Assembly: GCA_937888925.1 (NCBI GenBank)
Contig: CALARM010000418.1
Coordinates: forward strand, 1-10,384
DNA from: an uncultured Synergistia bacterium
GTDB lineage: Bacteria > Eremiobacterota > SpSt-956 > JAKJGF01
Direction: 5' to 3'
DNA length: 10,384 nt
The notes below the pieces were generated by a model that made no database searches, was not told the origin of the DNA, and worked only from the letters and a program-made list of their open reading frames with translations. The translations under genes were made by a program, and so were the position numbers. This document shows, in pieces, positions 1 through 6,129 of this stretch (its first letter is position 1; every line of letters starts with the position of its first letter).

Positions 1-19
1 TGGCAGATATAATAATCCA

Positions 20-2563
20 ATGAAACAGTGTCCCTTTTGCGGTGAAGCTATAATGGCAAATGCCGTAAAGTGTAGATTCTGTCAGGAATTTCTGGATAAT
101 GTTTCTCCTCAGACAAAACCCTGTATGTTCTGTGGAGAAAATCTGGATATTAATGCCACTGTATGTGATTACTGCGGAGAGTCTCTGATTTCTTCCGGTG
201 CCAGACAGGGCAGACCTGCAGCACCTCAAATACAGACCGGTTATGAGACACCTTCTGAACCGTTGGAAGAGAATGAACAGCAGAGTGGCTTCAGCACCTA
301 TAGATTACCTCCTGTTGGAGATGATTTTTTCCCCTATGAAGATCAGCCTCCTGCTGTAGAGATATGTAATTGTTGTGGTGAGCAGCTTTTGAGCATTGAA
401 GACGGATCGTGCCCTTTCTGTGGTAATGTTTTTGCCGATACTATGGCAAAAAAACCTCCTTCTCCTTCCGGTAAAGAATGTCCTTTTTGCGGAGAAATAA
501 ATGGCCCTTCTTCTATCAGATGTTCAGCCTGCGGAGAAATAATGAAAATTTCCCTGGGTGCCAGAGGTGTTTCCACGAAAGCAACATTACCTTACTCTGA
601 TGGCATCAGAAGTGGTTCCCCGAAAGCAACATTACCTTATTCCGATAAATCTGGCACTGACAGAAGAAGCGTGGAAAAATCTGTAGTTACAGGAGATCTT
701 CAGAGGGAATGTCTGTTGTGCGGTGAAAAAAATTCAATAAATGCCGTTAAATGCAGAGTCTGCCATGAAATATTTACCGATGAAAGATCATCTCCCGTAC
801 CTCCTGATCCTATCGGAGAGATTTCTCAGGAAATGACTAAAAAAAGAGAAAGCCTCCTCACTCCCAGTAAGGTACTTACTAATAGAGCTTCCATTCCGCA
901 AAAAGATGCTTATGTGAGCCAGTCGAGAGATACAAGACCCTTCTCCAGTCGCTCTTCCAGTAATGCAGGGAGGGAAGAAATGTACAAGCTATGCCCTCTG
1001 TGCGGTGAGAAAAATCCTCTTTCTGCTGCTTACTGCAAACTCTGCTGTGAGGAACTTAAGGATAAAGAACTTCCCAGAGCCGAAATCCCTTCTGTAAAAC
1101 ATAAAGAAACTATAGCTGCACCTAAAGAATCTGTGAAAAAATCTATTCTTACCGGTGATCTGCACAGAGAATGTCTCCTCTGCGGCGAAAAGAATCCTGT
1201 AACAGCAGTGAAATGCAGGATATGTGATGAGGTATTTGATACGGATGGCACAGTGCAGGAATTTGTGAAACAACCGGAATTACCTCATGAAGATACAGAC
1301 AAAGAAGATTATATACCTGAAGAAATCATGCCTCAGGAAAGTGTGGAAGAAGAAAAACCAAAGCCTGTAAGGAAGAAGAGCCACTGGGAAACTGCTCCAA
1401 AACAGGGAATAGAAGAAAGCAGATTTTCTGCACCACCACCTGTAACAAAGTTTAAAGAGGAGAAAAAAATCGGAATAAAAAAATCTACTCCTGAACAGGT
1501 GAAACCTATTGCATGCCCTGTATGCGGTTCCAAACTCTCTCCTTCTGGCGAATGTCCTAATTGTATACATAAGCAGGCTGAGCTGGAAAATCTGGTTACA
1601 TCTCCTAAAAAGAAAACTACAGTCTATCCTATTATTATTACAGGTGTGGGAATAATATTTATACTGGTTCTGCTGACTGTTATAGGCTCCTATGTATACC
1701 CTATTGTGAATAATATTTTATCACATCATCCGAAACCTACGGAAATAGCATCTCCTGCCACTCCGGCAGAACCTACTGAAGTCTCTGCCACTCCTGTGGC
1801 AATGGAAAGCCCTGTGGAAACGCCCGGTGCCCTTATGATACCCACATCTGCCCCTACCAGTTCAGCAGCTCCTACTCCTGTTGTAATAACGAAAGTTTCT
1901 TTTGTTGATATAGATGATAATTTCGCGAAAGATTATATAATTGCCCTTCAGAGACTTGGTATATTTAAAGAAATAAACGGGAATAAGTTTAAGCCATATG
2001 ATAAAATTACGAGAGGTCAATATACGAGATGGCTTGTAACGACAGCAAATATTTTATGTTCTGACCAGGAAATTACTAAATCTCTGGCCAGTCTGTCTAA
2101 AAATTATTATGATGATGTGCAGCCCGATTACAGCGATTTTACTTATATTCAATTCCTTCATGATAGAGGTTATATTGTAGGTATAGACGGAACTCATTTT
2201 GAACCTGATAAGGAACTTACAAGGGAAGAGTTGATGATGATAAGATGCAGCTTTGAATATAATATACAATATACTGATATAAGACAAATGGATAATGCAA
2301 AATGTATTTCTGATTTACAAAATTATTTCAGAGATCCAAATGATATAAACAAATCTTATCTTGTATCATTCTATAAAGATATGACACCGGATTTTCCTGT
2401 CCTGAACAGAACCTTCGGCAGAATAAAGAAGATCTATCCTAAAGCCCCCGTTACCAGAAGTGAAGCAGCAGCAAGTATAGGTGAGATTATGGGAAAATCT
2501 GCAGAAGAAATTCTGGAAAATTTATTATCTCCAATACCTGCTTCTGCAACACCTTCTGAATAA
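20..2563 (+). CDS. Eight-zinc-ribbon, single-pass membrane protein with C-terminal SLH-like repeats
   Basis: Seen: eight CxxC...CxxC ribbons begin at residues 4, 35, 116, 154, 231, 325, 385 and 499, mostly with 10 residues between the cysteine pairs and separated by polar, disordered linkers. A lysine-rich stretch leads into one transmembrane helix (about 535-560). A Pro/Thr/Ser/Ala-rich spacer (about 569-627) follows, then SLH-like repeats at about 628-680, 695-750 and a more degenerate one at 772-830. Lysines before the helix predict the ribbons inside the cell and the SLH part outside. SLH domains usually bind cell-wall polymers, so a link from cytoplasm to envelope is inferred. The frame is open to the left edge with no visible ribosome site in the 19 bases upstream, so the start could lie further upstream. 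However, MKQCPFCGE is a typical ribbon-protein N-terminus. Function is unknown. Confidence 0.9.
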   Translation: MKQCPFCGEAIMANAVKCRFCQEFLDNVSPQTKPCMFCGENLDINATVCDYCGESLISSGARQGRPAAPQIQTGYETPSEPLEENEQQSGFSTYRLPPVGDDFFPYEDQPPAVEICNCCGEQLLSIEDGSCPFCGNVFADTMAKKPPSPSGKECPFCGEINGPSSIRCSACGEIMKISLGARGVSTKATLPYSDGIRSGSPKATLPYSDKSGTDRRSVEKSVVTGDLQRECLLCGEKNSINAVKCRVCHEIFTDERSSPVPPDPIGEISQEMTKKRESLLTPSKVLTNRASIPQKDAYVSQSRDTRPFSSRSSSNAGREEMYKLCPLCGEKNPLSAAYCKLCCEELKDKELPRAEIPSVKHKETIAAPKESVKKSILTGDLHRECLLCGEKNPVTAVKCRICDEVFDTDGTVQEFVKQPELPHEDTDKEDYIPEEIMPQESVEEEKPKPVRKKSHWETAPKQGIEESRFSAPPPVTKFKEEKKIGIKKSTPEQVKPIACPVCGSKLSPSGECPNCIHKQAELENLVTSPKKKTTVYPIIITGVGIIFILVLLTVIGSYVYPIVNNILSHHPKPTEIASPATPAEPTEVSATPVAMESPVETPGALMIPTSAPTSSAAPTPVVITKVSFVDIDDNFAKDYIIALQRLGIFKEINGNKFKPYDKITRGQYTRWLVTTANILCSDQEITKSLASLSKNYYDDVQPDYSDFTYIQFLHDRGYIVGIDGTHFEPDKELTREELMMIRCSFEYNIQYTDIRQMDNAKCISDLQNYFRDPNDINKSYLVSFYKDMTPDFPVLNRTFGRIKKIYPKAPVTRSEAAASIGEIMGKSAEEILENLLSPIPASATPSE
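576..646 (+). repeat. 45-bp tandem duplication inside the zinc-ribbon gene
   Basis: The 26 bases at 576-601 recur at 621-646 with two differences, an offset of exactly 45 bp (15 codons). Each copy encodes KATLPYSD in the linker between the fourth and fifth zinc ribbons. The period keeps the frame, so this is a recent in-frame linker duplication. Confidence 0.85.
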
Positions 2564-2613
2564 TTTAGTAACTATACCCATTAATCAAAGGTAACTGAAT
2601 TCATTGTCTTTTT

Positions 2614-2676
2614 ATTAACAAAATATTAACAAATTGTTAACATTTTGTTAATATTAGTAACAAAATGTTAACAACT
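2614..2676 (+). promoter_or_regulatory. Array of six TTAACA-type boxes, mostly 11-bp period
   Basis: Boxes TTAACA start at 2615, 2626 and 2637, TTAATA at 2648, a shortened GTAACA at 2657 and TTAACA at 2668. The spacings are 11, 11, 11, 9 and 11. The array also contains perfect inverted repeats (2622-2633 with 2644-2655, and 2636-2650 with 2658-2672). It ends about 18 bp before a TATAAT element. Direct repeats on one helical face just upstream of -10 are the known layout for OmpR/PhoB-family regulators; Bacillus PhoP recognises TTAACA-like repeats. The identity of the regulator is inference. Confidence 0.7.
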
Positions 2677-2699
2677 ATTCTGTATTTTTGTAGTATAAT
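2668..2699 (+). promoter_or_regulatory. Predicted promoter of the 168-aa gene
   Basis: A perfect -10 hexamer TATAAT lies at 2694-2699, giving a start of transcription near 2706. There is no good -35 at normal spacing. The last TTAACA box (2668-2673) sits 20 bp upstream, which suggests activator dependence. Confidence 0.5.
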
Positions 2700-2741
2700 T
2701 AATAAAGGTCAGATGAAAAATCTTTATCCGGAGGGGTATAT

Positions 2742-3248
2742 GTGACAGGTTTGAAATTTAGCAGAGAAAATATTAAATATTATCTGGAGCTGGATGATTG
2801 CAGTAAGGAATTATTAAGGAGCGTTAACAGGCTTTTCCTTGTAGATCAATTATTTGAGAAAGTTTTTTATGTAAATGATTTTCCTATGCATAAAATCCTC
2901 AGAGATGCTTCCAGAACATATCACTATCTTGTAAACAATGCAAGAGAAAGATGTAAAATCAGGATAGAATGGTTATTACTTGATAAATTTATAAAAGTAA
3001 TTATTTTATCGAAATTATTAAATTTACCTTCCATTACCGGTAAAGAATTATATTTATTATTTTTTCCATATATTTCTTTTTTACCTGTTACGGCAGAAGA
3101 GAAAATAAATATTCTGCAAAAATTTGATTCATTATTATCTTTCTTTATAGAGAATCTGGATAAAAACTGTATTTGTAAAGAGGAAAAGGACGGAGAATTT
3201 TTATATATTATTAATTTTGTAATTGAAGGACATGGTGAAGTGATGTAA
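2742..3248 (+). CDS. Hypothetical protein, 168 aa, behind a TTAACA box array
   Basis: I do not recognise this protein. It starts with GTG, with GGAGGGG at 2730-2736 five bases upstream; the overlapping ATG at 2740 runs straight into TGA, so GTG is the start. The protein is mostly alpha-helical in character, rich in Leu, Ile, Lys and Glu, with no signal peptide and no clear transmembrane helix. Its hydrophobic stretches (near residues 75-95 and 105-115) are short and interrupted by charges. No metal-binding or catalytic motif is visible. Its DNA looks more AT-rich than rocD downstream. It appears monocistronic: it has its own promoter and regulatory array, and a hairpin follows the stop. It could be a regulator or a stress protein, but nothing in the sequence decides this. 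Confidence 0.8.
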   Translation: MTGLKFSRENIKYYLELDDCSKELLRSVNRLFLVDQLFEKVFYVNDFPMHKILRDASRTYHYLVNNARERCKIRIEWLLLDKFIKVIILSKLLNLPSITGKELYLLFFPYISFLPVTAEEKINILQKFDSLLSFFIENLDKNCICKEEKDGEFLYIINFVIEGHGEVM

Positions 3249-3293
3249 GATTTTAACAAATGTCTGCTAAGAGCTGAATGCTTTTTATATAGG

Positions 3294-3322
3294 TTCCGCT
3301 TTAAGAGCGGAATTTCTTTATT
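3294..3322 (+). terminator. Intrinsic terminator after the 168-aa gene
   Basis: Stem TTCCGCT (3294-3300) pairs with AGCGGAA (3306-3312) around a 5-base loop and is followed by a T-rich tail. It lies 46 bp past the stop codon. Confidence 0.65.
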
Positions 3323-3418
3323 TAAAGAGGAATTACCCCGGGAAGGTAGAATTTTAAATTACATAAAATACGCAATCATATCTACTGAGGTGAGAATAAA
3401 TAATACATATGTGCTCTC

Positions 3419-3437
3419 GTGACGCGTTACGCGTGAC
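3419..3437. repeat. GC-rich imperfect palindrome with two ACGCGT cores
   Basis: ACGCGT occurs at 3422-3427 and 3429-3434 inside a 19-bp near-palindrome flanked by GTG and GAC. It stands out in an AT-rich intergenic region upstream of rocD. It could be a protein-binding site or a copy of a dispersed repeat; the sequence does not tell which. Confidence 0.5.
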
Positions 3438-3498
3438 AGGAAGAAAACTTTTGTTATATGGCTTATACTCAGGTCAGTATTTATGGATGGATTATAAT
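3438..3498 (+). promoter_or_regulatory. Predicted rocD promoter region with TCAGGTCAG element
   Basis: TATAAT at 3493-3498 is followed by a ribosome site at 3516-3522 and the TTG start. The -35 position is occupied not by TTGACA but by TCAGGTCAG (3469-3477), the end of a roughly 30-40 bp block that recurs imperfectly at 6892-6927. An activated promoter is inferred. Confidence 0.45.
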
Positions 3499-3531
3499 TT
3501 TTTATTAGAATCAATAAAGGAGTGACTTTGC

Positions 3532-4734
3532 TTGACACATTTAACGGAACAATATATAGAAGATGCCGAAAAATACGGTGCTCACAATTACCATCCTCTT
3601 CCTGTAGTAATATCTAAAGGGGAAGGTGTATGGGTATGGGATATAGAAGGCAGAAAATTTTTAGATATGTTAAGTGCCTATTCTGCTTTAAATCAGGGAC
3701 ACAGACATAAAAAAATTGTTAATGCTCTTAAAGAACAATTAGATAAGGTTACTCTTACATCAAGGGCTTTTCATAATGATGTTATGGGGAAATTTTTCAA
3801 GAAATTCTGTTCTATTACCGGCATGGACAGAGTTCTTCCCATGAACACAGGCGGAGAAGCTGTTGAAACTGCTATAAAAGCAGCCCGTAAATGGGGCTAT
3901 AGCAAAAAACATATTGAACATGACAGGGCAGAGATTATAGTGGTAGAAAATAATTTTCATGGCCGTACCACTGCAATAGTCGGCTTTTCAACTGAAAAAC
4001 AGTACAGAGAAGGATTTGGACCTTTTGCTCCCGGTTTCACTGTTATACCTTATAATAATCCTGAAGCTCTGGAGAAAGCCATTAACAAAAACACTGCAGG
4101 TTTTTTGTTCGAACCAATTCAGGGTGAAGGAGGAGTTCTTATTCCTGATGAAGGGTATCTTAAAAAAACCTTTGACATCTGTAAAAAACATAATGTCCTT
4201 TATATAGCAGACGAAATACAGACAGGATTCGGCAGAACAGGTAAGCTCTTTTGCTGTGATCATGAAGGAGTAAAGCCTGATATACTGATAGTAGGTAAGG
4301 CTCTTGGAGGAGGACTTTATCCGGTTTCTGCCATACTGGCAGACAACGATATTATAGATGTATTTACACCGGGAGATCATGGTTCTACCTTTGGAGGAAA
4401 TCCTCTCGCATGTGCAGTGGCAATTGCTTCATTGGAGGTAATAATAGAAGAAGATCTGCCGGGTAGATCTCTGGAAATGGGTAATTATTTTGTGAAGAGA
4501 TTGAGAGATCTAAACAGTCCCCATGTTAGAGAAATAAGGGGAAAAGGCCTGATGATAGGCATAGAAATAAAGAAAGAGTCAGGAACAGCAAGACCTTTCT
4601 GTGAAGCTCTTAAAGAAGAGGGGATTCTGGCAAAAGAAACTCATCACCAGGTTATAAGATTTGCTCCACCTCTTGTTATAACAAAAGAAGATATTGATTG
4701 GGCAATGGAAAGAATAGAAAAAGTTCTTAAATAG
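3532..4734 (+). CDS. rocD: Ornithine aminotransferase (ornithine--oxo-acid transaminase)
   Basis: This PLP-dependent class III aminotransferase moves the delta-amino group of ornithine to 2-oxoglutarate, giving glutamate 5-semialdehyde and glutamate, and so links arginine/ornithine breakdown with proline and glutamate metabolism in the cytoplasm. The 400-residue length is normal. Diagnostic stretches are YGAHNYHPLPVV near the N-terminus, SAYSALNQGH, NNFHGRT, the cofactor aspartate in DEIQTGFGRTG (D227) and the Schiff-base lysine in VGKALGGG (K256). The first two separate ornithine aminotransferase from acetylornithine or GABA transaminases. The start is TTG at 3532, set by AAAGGAG at 3516-3522 nine bases upstream; no ATG fits. 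It is not in an operon with other arginine genes here, so its catabolic or biosynthetic role is not decided by context. Confidence 0.95.
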   Translation: MTHLTEQYIEDAEKYGAHNYHPLPVVISKGEGVWVWDIEGRKFLDMLSAYSALNQGHRHKKIVNALKEQLDKVTLTSRAFHNDVMGKFFKKFCSITGMDRVLPMNTGGEAVETAIKAARKWGYSKKHIEHDRAEIIVVENNFHGRTTAIVGFSTEKQYREGFGPFAPGFTVIPYNNPEALEKAINKNTAGFLFEPIQGEGGVLIPDEGYLKKTFDICKKHNVLYIADEIQTGFGRTGKLFCCDHEGVKPDILIVGKALGGGLYPVSAILADNDIIDVFTPGDHGSTFGGNPLACAVAIASLEVIIEEDLPGRSLEMGNYFVKRLRDLNSPHVREIRGKGLMIGIEIKKESGTARPFCEALKEEGILAKETHHQVIRFAPPLVITKEDIDWAMERIEKVLK

Positions 4735-4765
4735 ATTTATATGAAAATAGTGAAGTGTGAAGAGT

Positions 4766-4790
4766 GAAGATAGGAATATCTTTTTATTTT
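4766..4790 (+). terminator. Weak intrinsic terminator after rocD
   Basis: A short AT-rich stem, AAGATA with TATCTT (4767-4782), closes on a GNRA-type GGAA tetraloop and runs into a T-rich stretch. Stem strength is low but the architecture is right. Confidence 0.45.
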
Positions 4791-4795
4791 AGTTT

Positions 4796-4810
4796 TGACC
4801 GAAACGGTCA
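4796..4810. promoter_or_regulatory. TetR-like operator palindrome TGACCGAAACGGTCA
   Basis: Perfect 6-bp arms surround a 3-bp centre, about 50 bp upstream of the predicted promoter of the 90-aa gene. Many TetR-family repressors bind short GC-containing palindromes of this kind. No regulator gene lies nearby, so the assignment is only by resemblance. Confidence 0.4.
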
Positions 4811-4827
4811 TGGCTCTTTGAGAAATA

Positions 4828-4866
4828 TTTAAGGATTATTTAAGGATTATACGTTATTATTATATT
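4828..4866 (+). promoter_or_regulatory. Predicted promoter with 11-bp tandem repeat before the 90-aa gene
   Basis: TTTAAGGATTA occurs twice back to back (4828-4838 and 4839-4849). A -10-like TATATT follows at 4861-4866, and the second copy overlaps the -35 position (TTTAAG, 16 bp away). The direct-repeat period is 11 bp, as in the TTAACA arrays elsewhere in the window, but the core differs. Confidence 0.4.
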
Positions 4867-4892
4867 CAGGGGATTTGTGATTTTTTTATTAC

Positions 4893-4918
4893 CTCCCCGG
4901 CCTTTTAGCCCGGTGGAG
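4893..4918 (+). other. GC-rich leader hairpin upstream of the 90-aa gene
   Basis: CTCCCCGG (4893-4900) pairs with CCGGTGGAG (4910-4918) with one bulged T and a 9-base loop. A T-run lies before it, not after, so it is not an ordinary terminator on either strand. It falls inside the predicted 5' leader (about 4873-4967). Confidence 0.45.
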
Positions 4919-4967
4919 TGATATGTAACATCAGAATAAGGAAATACTTTAAGAAGGAGGGTCTATA

Positions 4968-5240
4968 ATGAGCACTATAAAAAGCTCTACTTCAAAACAT
5001 GCACAAAAACAGCAAAAACCAAAGCAGGCAGAGAAGTCTGAAAAATCCGGCGGAGGTAAAGGTGAAGGTGAACGTATTACAGCCGATGATTTAAAAGTAG
5101 AATTAAAAGGTCCACCTGAGATAGGCATAGACAAACTGGGTTCGGAAGAAGCAGAGGAAGCGGGAGATAAGAAAGAGGATAAAAGTAAAAGTGCTTCTTC
5201 AAAGAACAAGGTAAAATCAGGTGTGGCAGGACTTGTATAA
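4968..5240 (+). CDS. Small disordered Lys/Glu/Ser-rich protein, 90 aa
   Basis: I do not recognise this protein. The start is firm: ATG with AAGGAGG (4954-4960) seven bases upstream, one of the strongest ribosome sites in the window, so the small ORF is probably real. The sequence has no Phe, Tyr, Trp or Cys. The first 35 residues are Lys/Gln/Ser/Gly-rich and basic. Residues 36-58 form the only stretch that looks foldable (ITADDLKVELKGPPEIGIDK). Residues 59-80 are acidic and then Lys/Ser-rich. No signal peptide or membrane segment is present. It has its own predicted promoter, with an 11-bp tandem repeat, an upstream palindrome and a leader hairpin. An RNA-, DNA- or protein-binding intrinsically disordered role is possible but not shown. 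Confidence 0.75.
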   Translation: MSTIKSSTSKHAQKQQKPKQAEKSEKSGGGKGEGERITADDLKVELKGPPEIGIDKLGSEEAEEAGDKKEDKSKSASSKNKVKSGVAGLV

Positions 5241-5276
5241 TTTAATGGTATAGGAATTTTCATTTTTAATGGTGTA
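5241..5276. repeat. 12-bp direct repeat TTTAATGGTRTA
   Basis: Copies lie at 5241-5252 and 5265-5276, 24 bp apart, directly after the stop of the 90-aa gene. An 11-bp inverted repeat (5255-5265 with 5289-5299) overlaps the second copy and could form an AT-rich hairpin. Its role is unknown. Confidence 0.45.
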
Positions 5277-5415
5277 AAATAAAGTTTTAAATGAAAATTA
5301 TGTACAGGCAGTTTATCCAAATAATTTATATGAGAATAATGGAAGCTGATGCTTCACTGCAGGTTATCTTCAATCCGGTAATGATCTGTCCGGTCATGCC
5401 TGTTAAGGAGATTTT

Positions 5416-5454
5416 TTGAATAGAAAAAGCTTTCAACATAATGTTTTATTATAA
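5416..5454 (+). other. Possible 12-codon leader ORF before the zinc-ribbon/helical gene
   Basis: TAAGGAG (5404-5410) is followed by TTG at 5416 and twelve codons to TAA at 5452-5454. The main gene downstream lacks a comparable ribosome site, which makes this start-like signal notable. The leader ORF is in a different frame from the main gene. Confidence 0.3.
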
Positions 5455-5481
5455 GAACTGATTGGAGAGAGCTTTTTCTAT
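5420..5481 (+). other. Long-stem hairpin in the leader of the zinc-ribbon/helical gene
   Basis: ATAGAAAAAGCT (5420-5431) is perfectly complementary to AGCTTTTTCTAT (5470-5481). The stem extends inward by a G-U and two further pairs, enclosing about 32 bases. It spans the short leader ORF and the TTG at 5462. Confidence 0.5.
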
Positions 5482-5497
5482 CTTAAATAAACGTACT

Positions 5498-6091
5498 ATG
5501 TTTGATGATTTAGATGATTTAAAAGAGGGCTCTGATACAAAAAAATGTTTTAACTGTGACTGGATTAATCCCATTCAGGCAAAATACTGCAAATTCTGTA
5601 ATGCCACTCTTATGCAGATCTTTCAGGAAAAGCCGGAAGAAACTATTAATATTTTAGATAAAGACATTTATAAGAAAATAGTAGATTACGGCTGGTACTC
5701 ACCGAAATTTAAACTCCTCCTGGAAACGGCTGAAAATATGATGGAAAGAAATATTTCTGTAAAAGAATATTCTTCTGTCATAGAAGAACTTCACTATAAC
5801 ATAACAAGAGAGTTATATTTCCCTGATGGCCTTAAGAATAATCTAAAAACCTATGTTAGAGAAACAAGAACCGATAAAGCAGAAGAGATTATGGAAACCT
5901 GCATAGAAGCTCTTGACCTCTATGATGAAGCTTTTGAGTATTTTAAACTTTATATAAAAGACAGAAAAACCGCACATATTCAATATGGACTTGAACTTGC
6001 CCTTGAAGCAAAAAATAAACTCTGCCAATCTCTCGCATTTCTTGATGAAGGTGAAGGAGAATATAAAGATATACTTAAAAAGGTTGATTGA
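5498..6091 (+). CDS. Zinc-ribbon protein with helical C-terminal domain
   Basis: Unrecognised family. From ATG at 5498 the protein has 197 residues: an acidic N-terminus, a CxxC-X10-CxxC zinc ribbon (C17, C20, C31, C34), then a helical, charged domain (about 53-197) ending in QSLAFLDEGEGEYKDILKKVD. The ribbon spacing matches most ribbons of the 847-aa protein at the left edge. No membrane segment is present, so a cytoplasmic protein with a ribbon as protein- or nucleic-acid-binding module is inferred. The start is uncertain: the frame extends to TTG 5462, immediately after an in-frame TGA, but neither start has a good ribosome site. The best one in the leader (5404-5410) fits an unrelated 12-codon ORF. 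The gene converges on the transaldolase, 38 bp between stop codons. Confidence 0.8.
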   Translation: MFDDLDDLKEGSDTKKCFNCDWINPIQAKYCKFCNATLMQIFQEKPEETINILDKDIYKKIVDYGWYSPKFKLLLETAENMMERNISVKEYSSVIEELHYNITRELYFPDGLKNNLKTYVRETRTDKAEEIMETCIEALDLYDEAFEYFKLYIKDRKTAHIQYGLELALEAKNKLCQSLAFLDEGEGEYKDILKKVD

Positions 6092-6094
6092 TTA

Positions 6095-6124
6095 ATGAGC
6101 AGTGACCTTCCGGCCACTGCTCAT
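6095..6124. terminator. Hairpin between convergent genes
   Basis: ATGAGCAGTG (6095-6104) pairs perfectly with CACTGCTCAT (6115-6124). It lies between the stops of two converging genes and is a likely bidirectional terminator, though neither side has a clean U-run. Its GAGCAGTGA core recurs at 9230-9238 and 9540-9548. Confidence 0.55.
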
Positions 6125-6129
6125 AATGT

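Noticed and set aside
2614..2676. TTAACA array as plasmid iterons or a CRISPR
   Set aside because: The units are only 11 bp, there are no unique spacers or cas genes, no replication initiator is adjacent, and the position fits promoter control.
3988..4380. 130-codon minus-strand frame inside rocD
   Set aside because: It lies wholly within a conserved aminotransferase, and its Cys/Ser/Tyr-rich translation has no family features.
5441..5461. ATG at 5441 in frame with the zinc-ribbon/helical gene through TGA, implying a recoded TGA
   Set aside because: TGA at 6089-6091 is the natural end of the same gene just before the convergent hairpin, so TGA reads as stop here.
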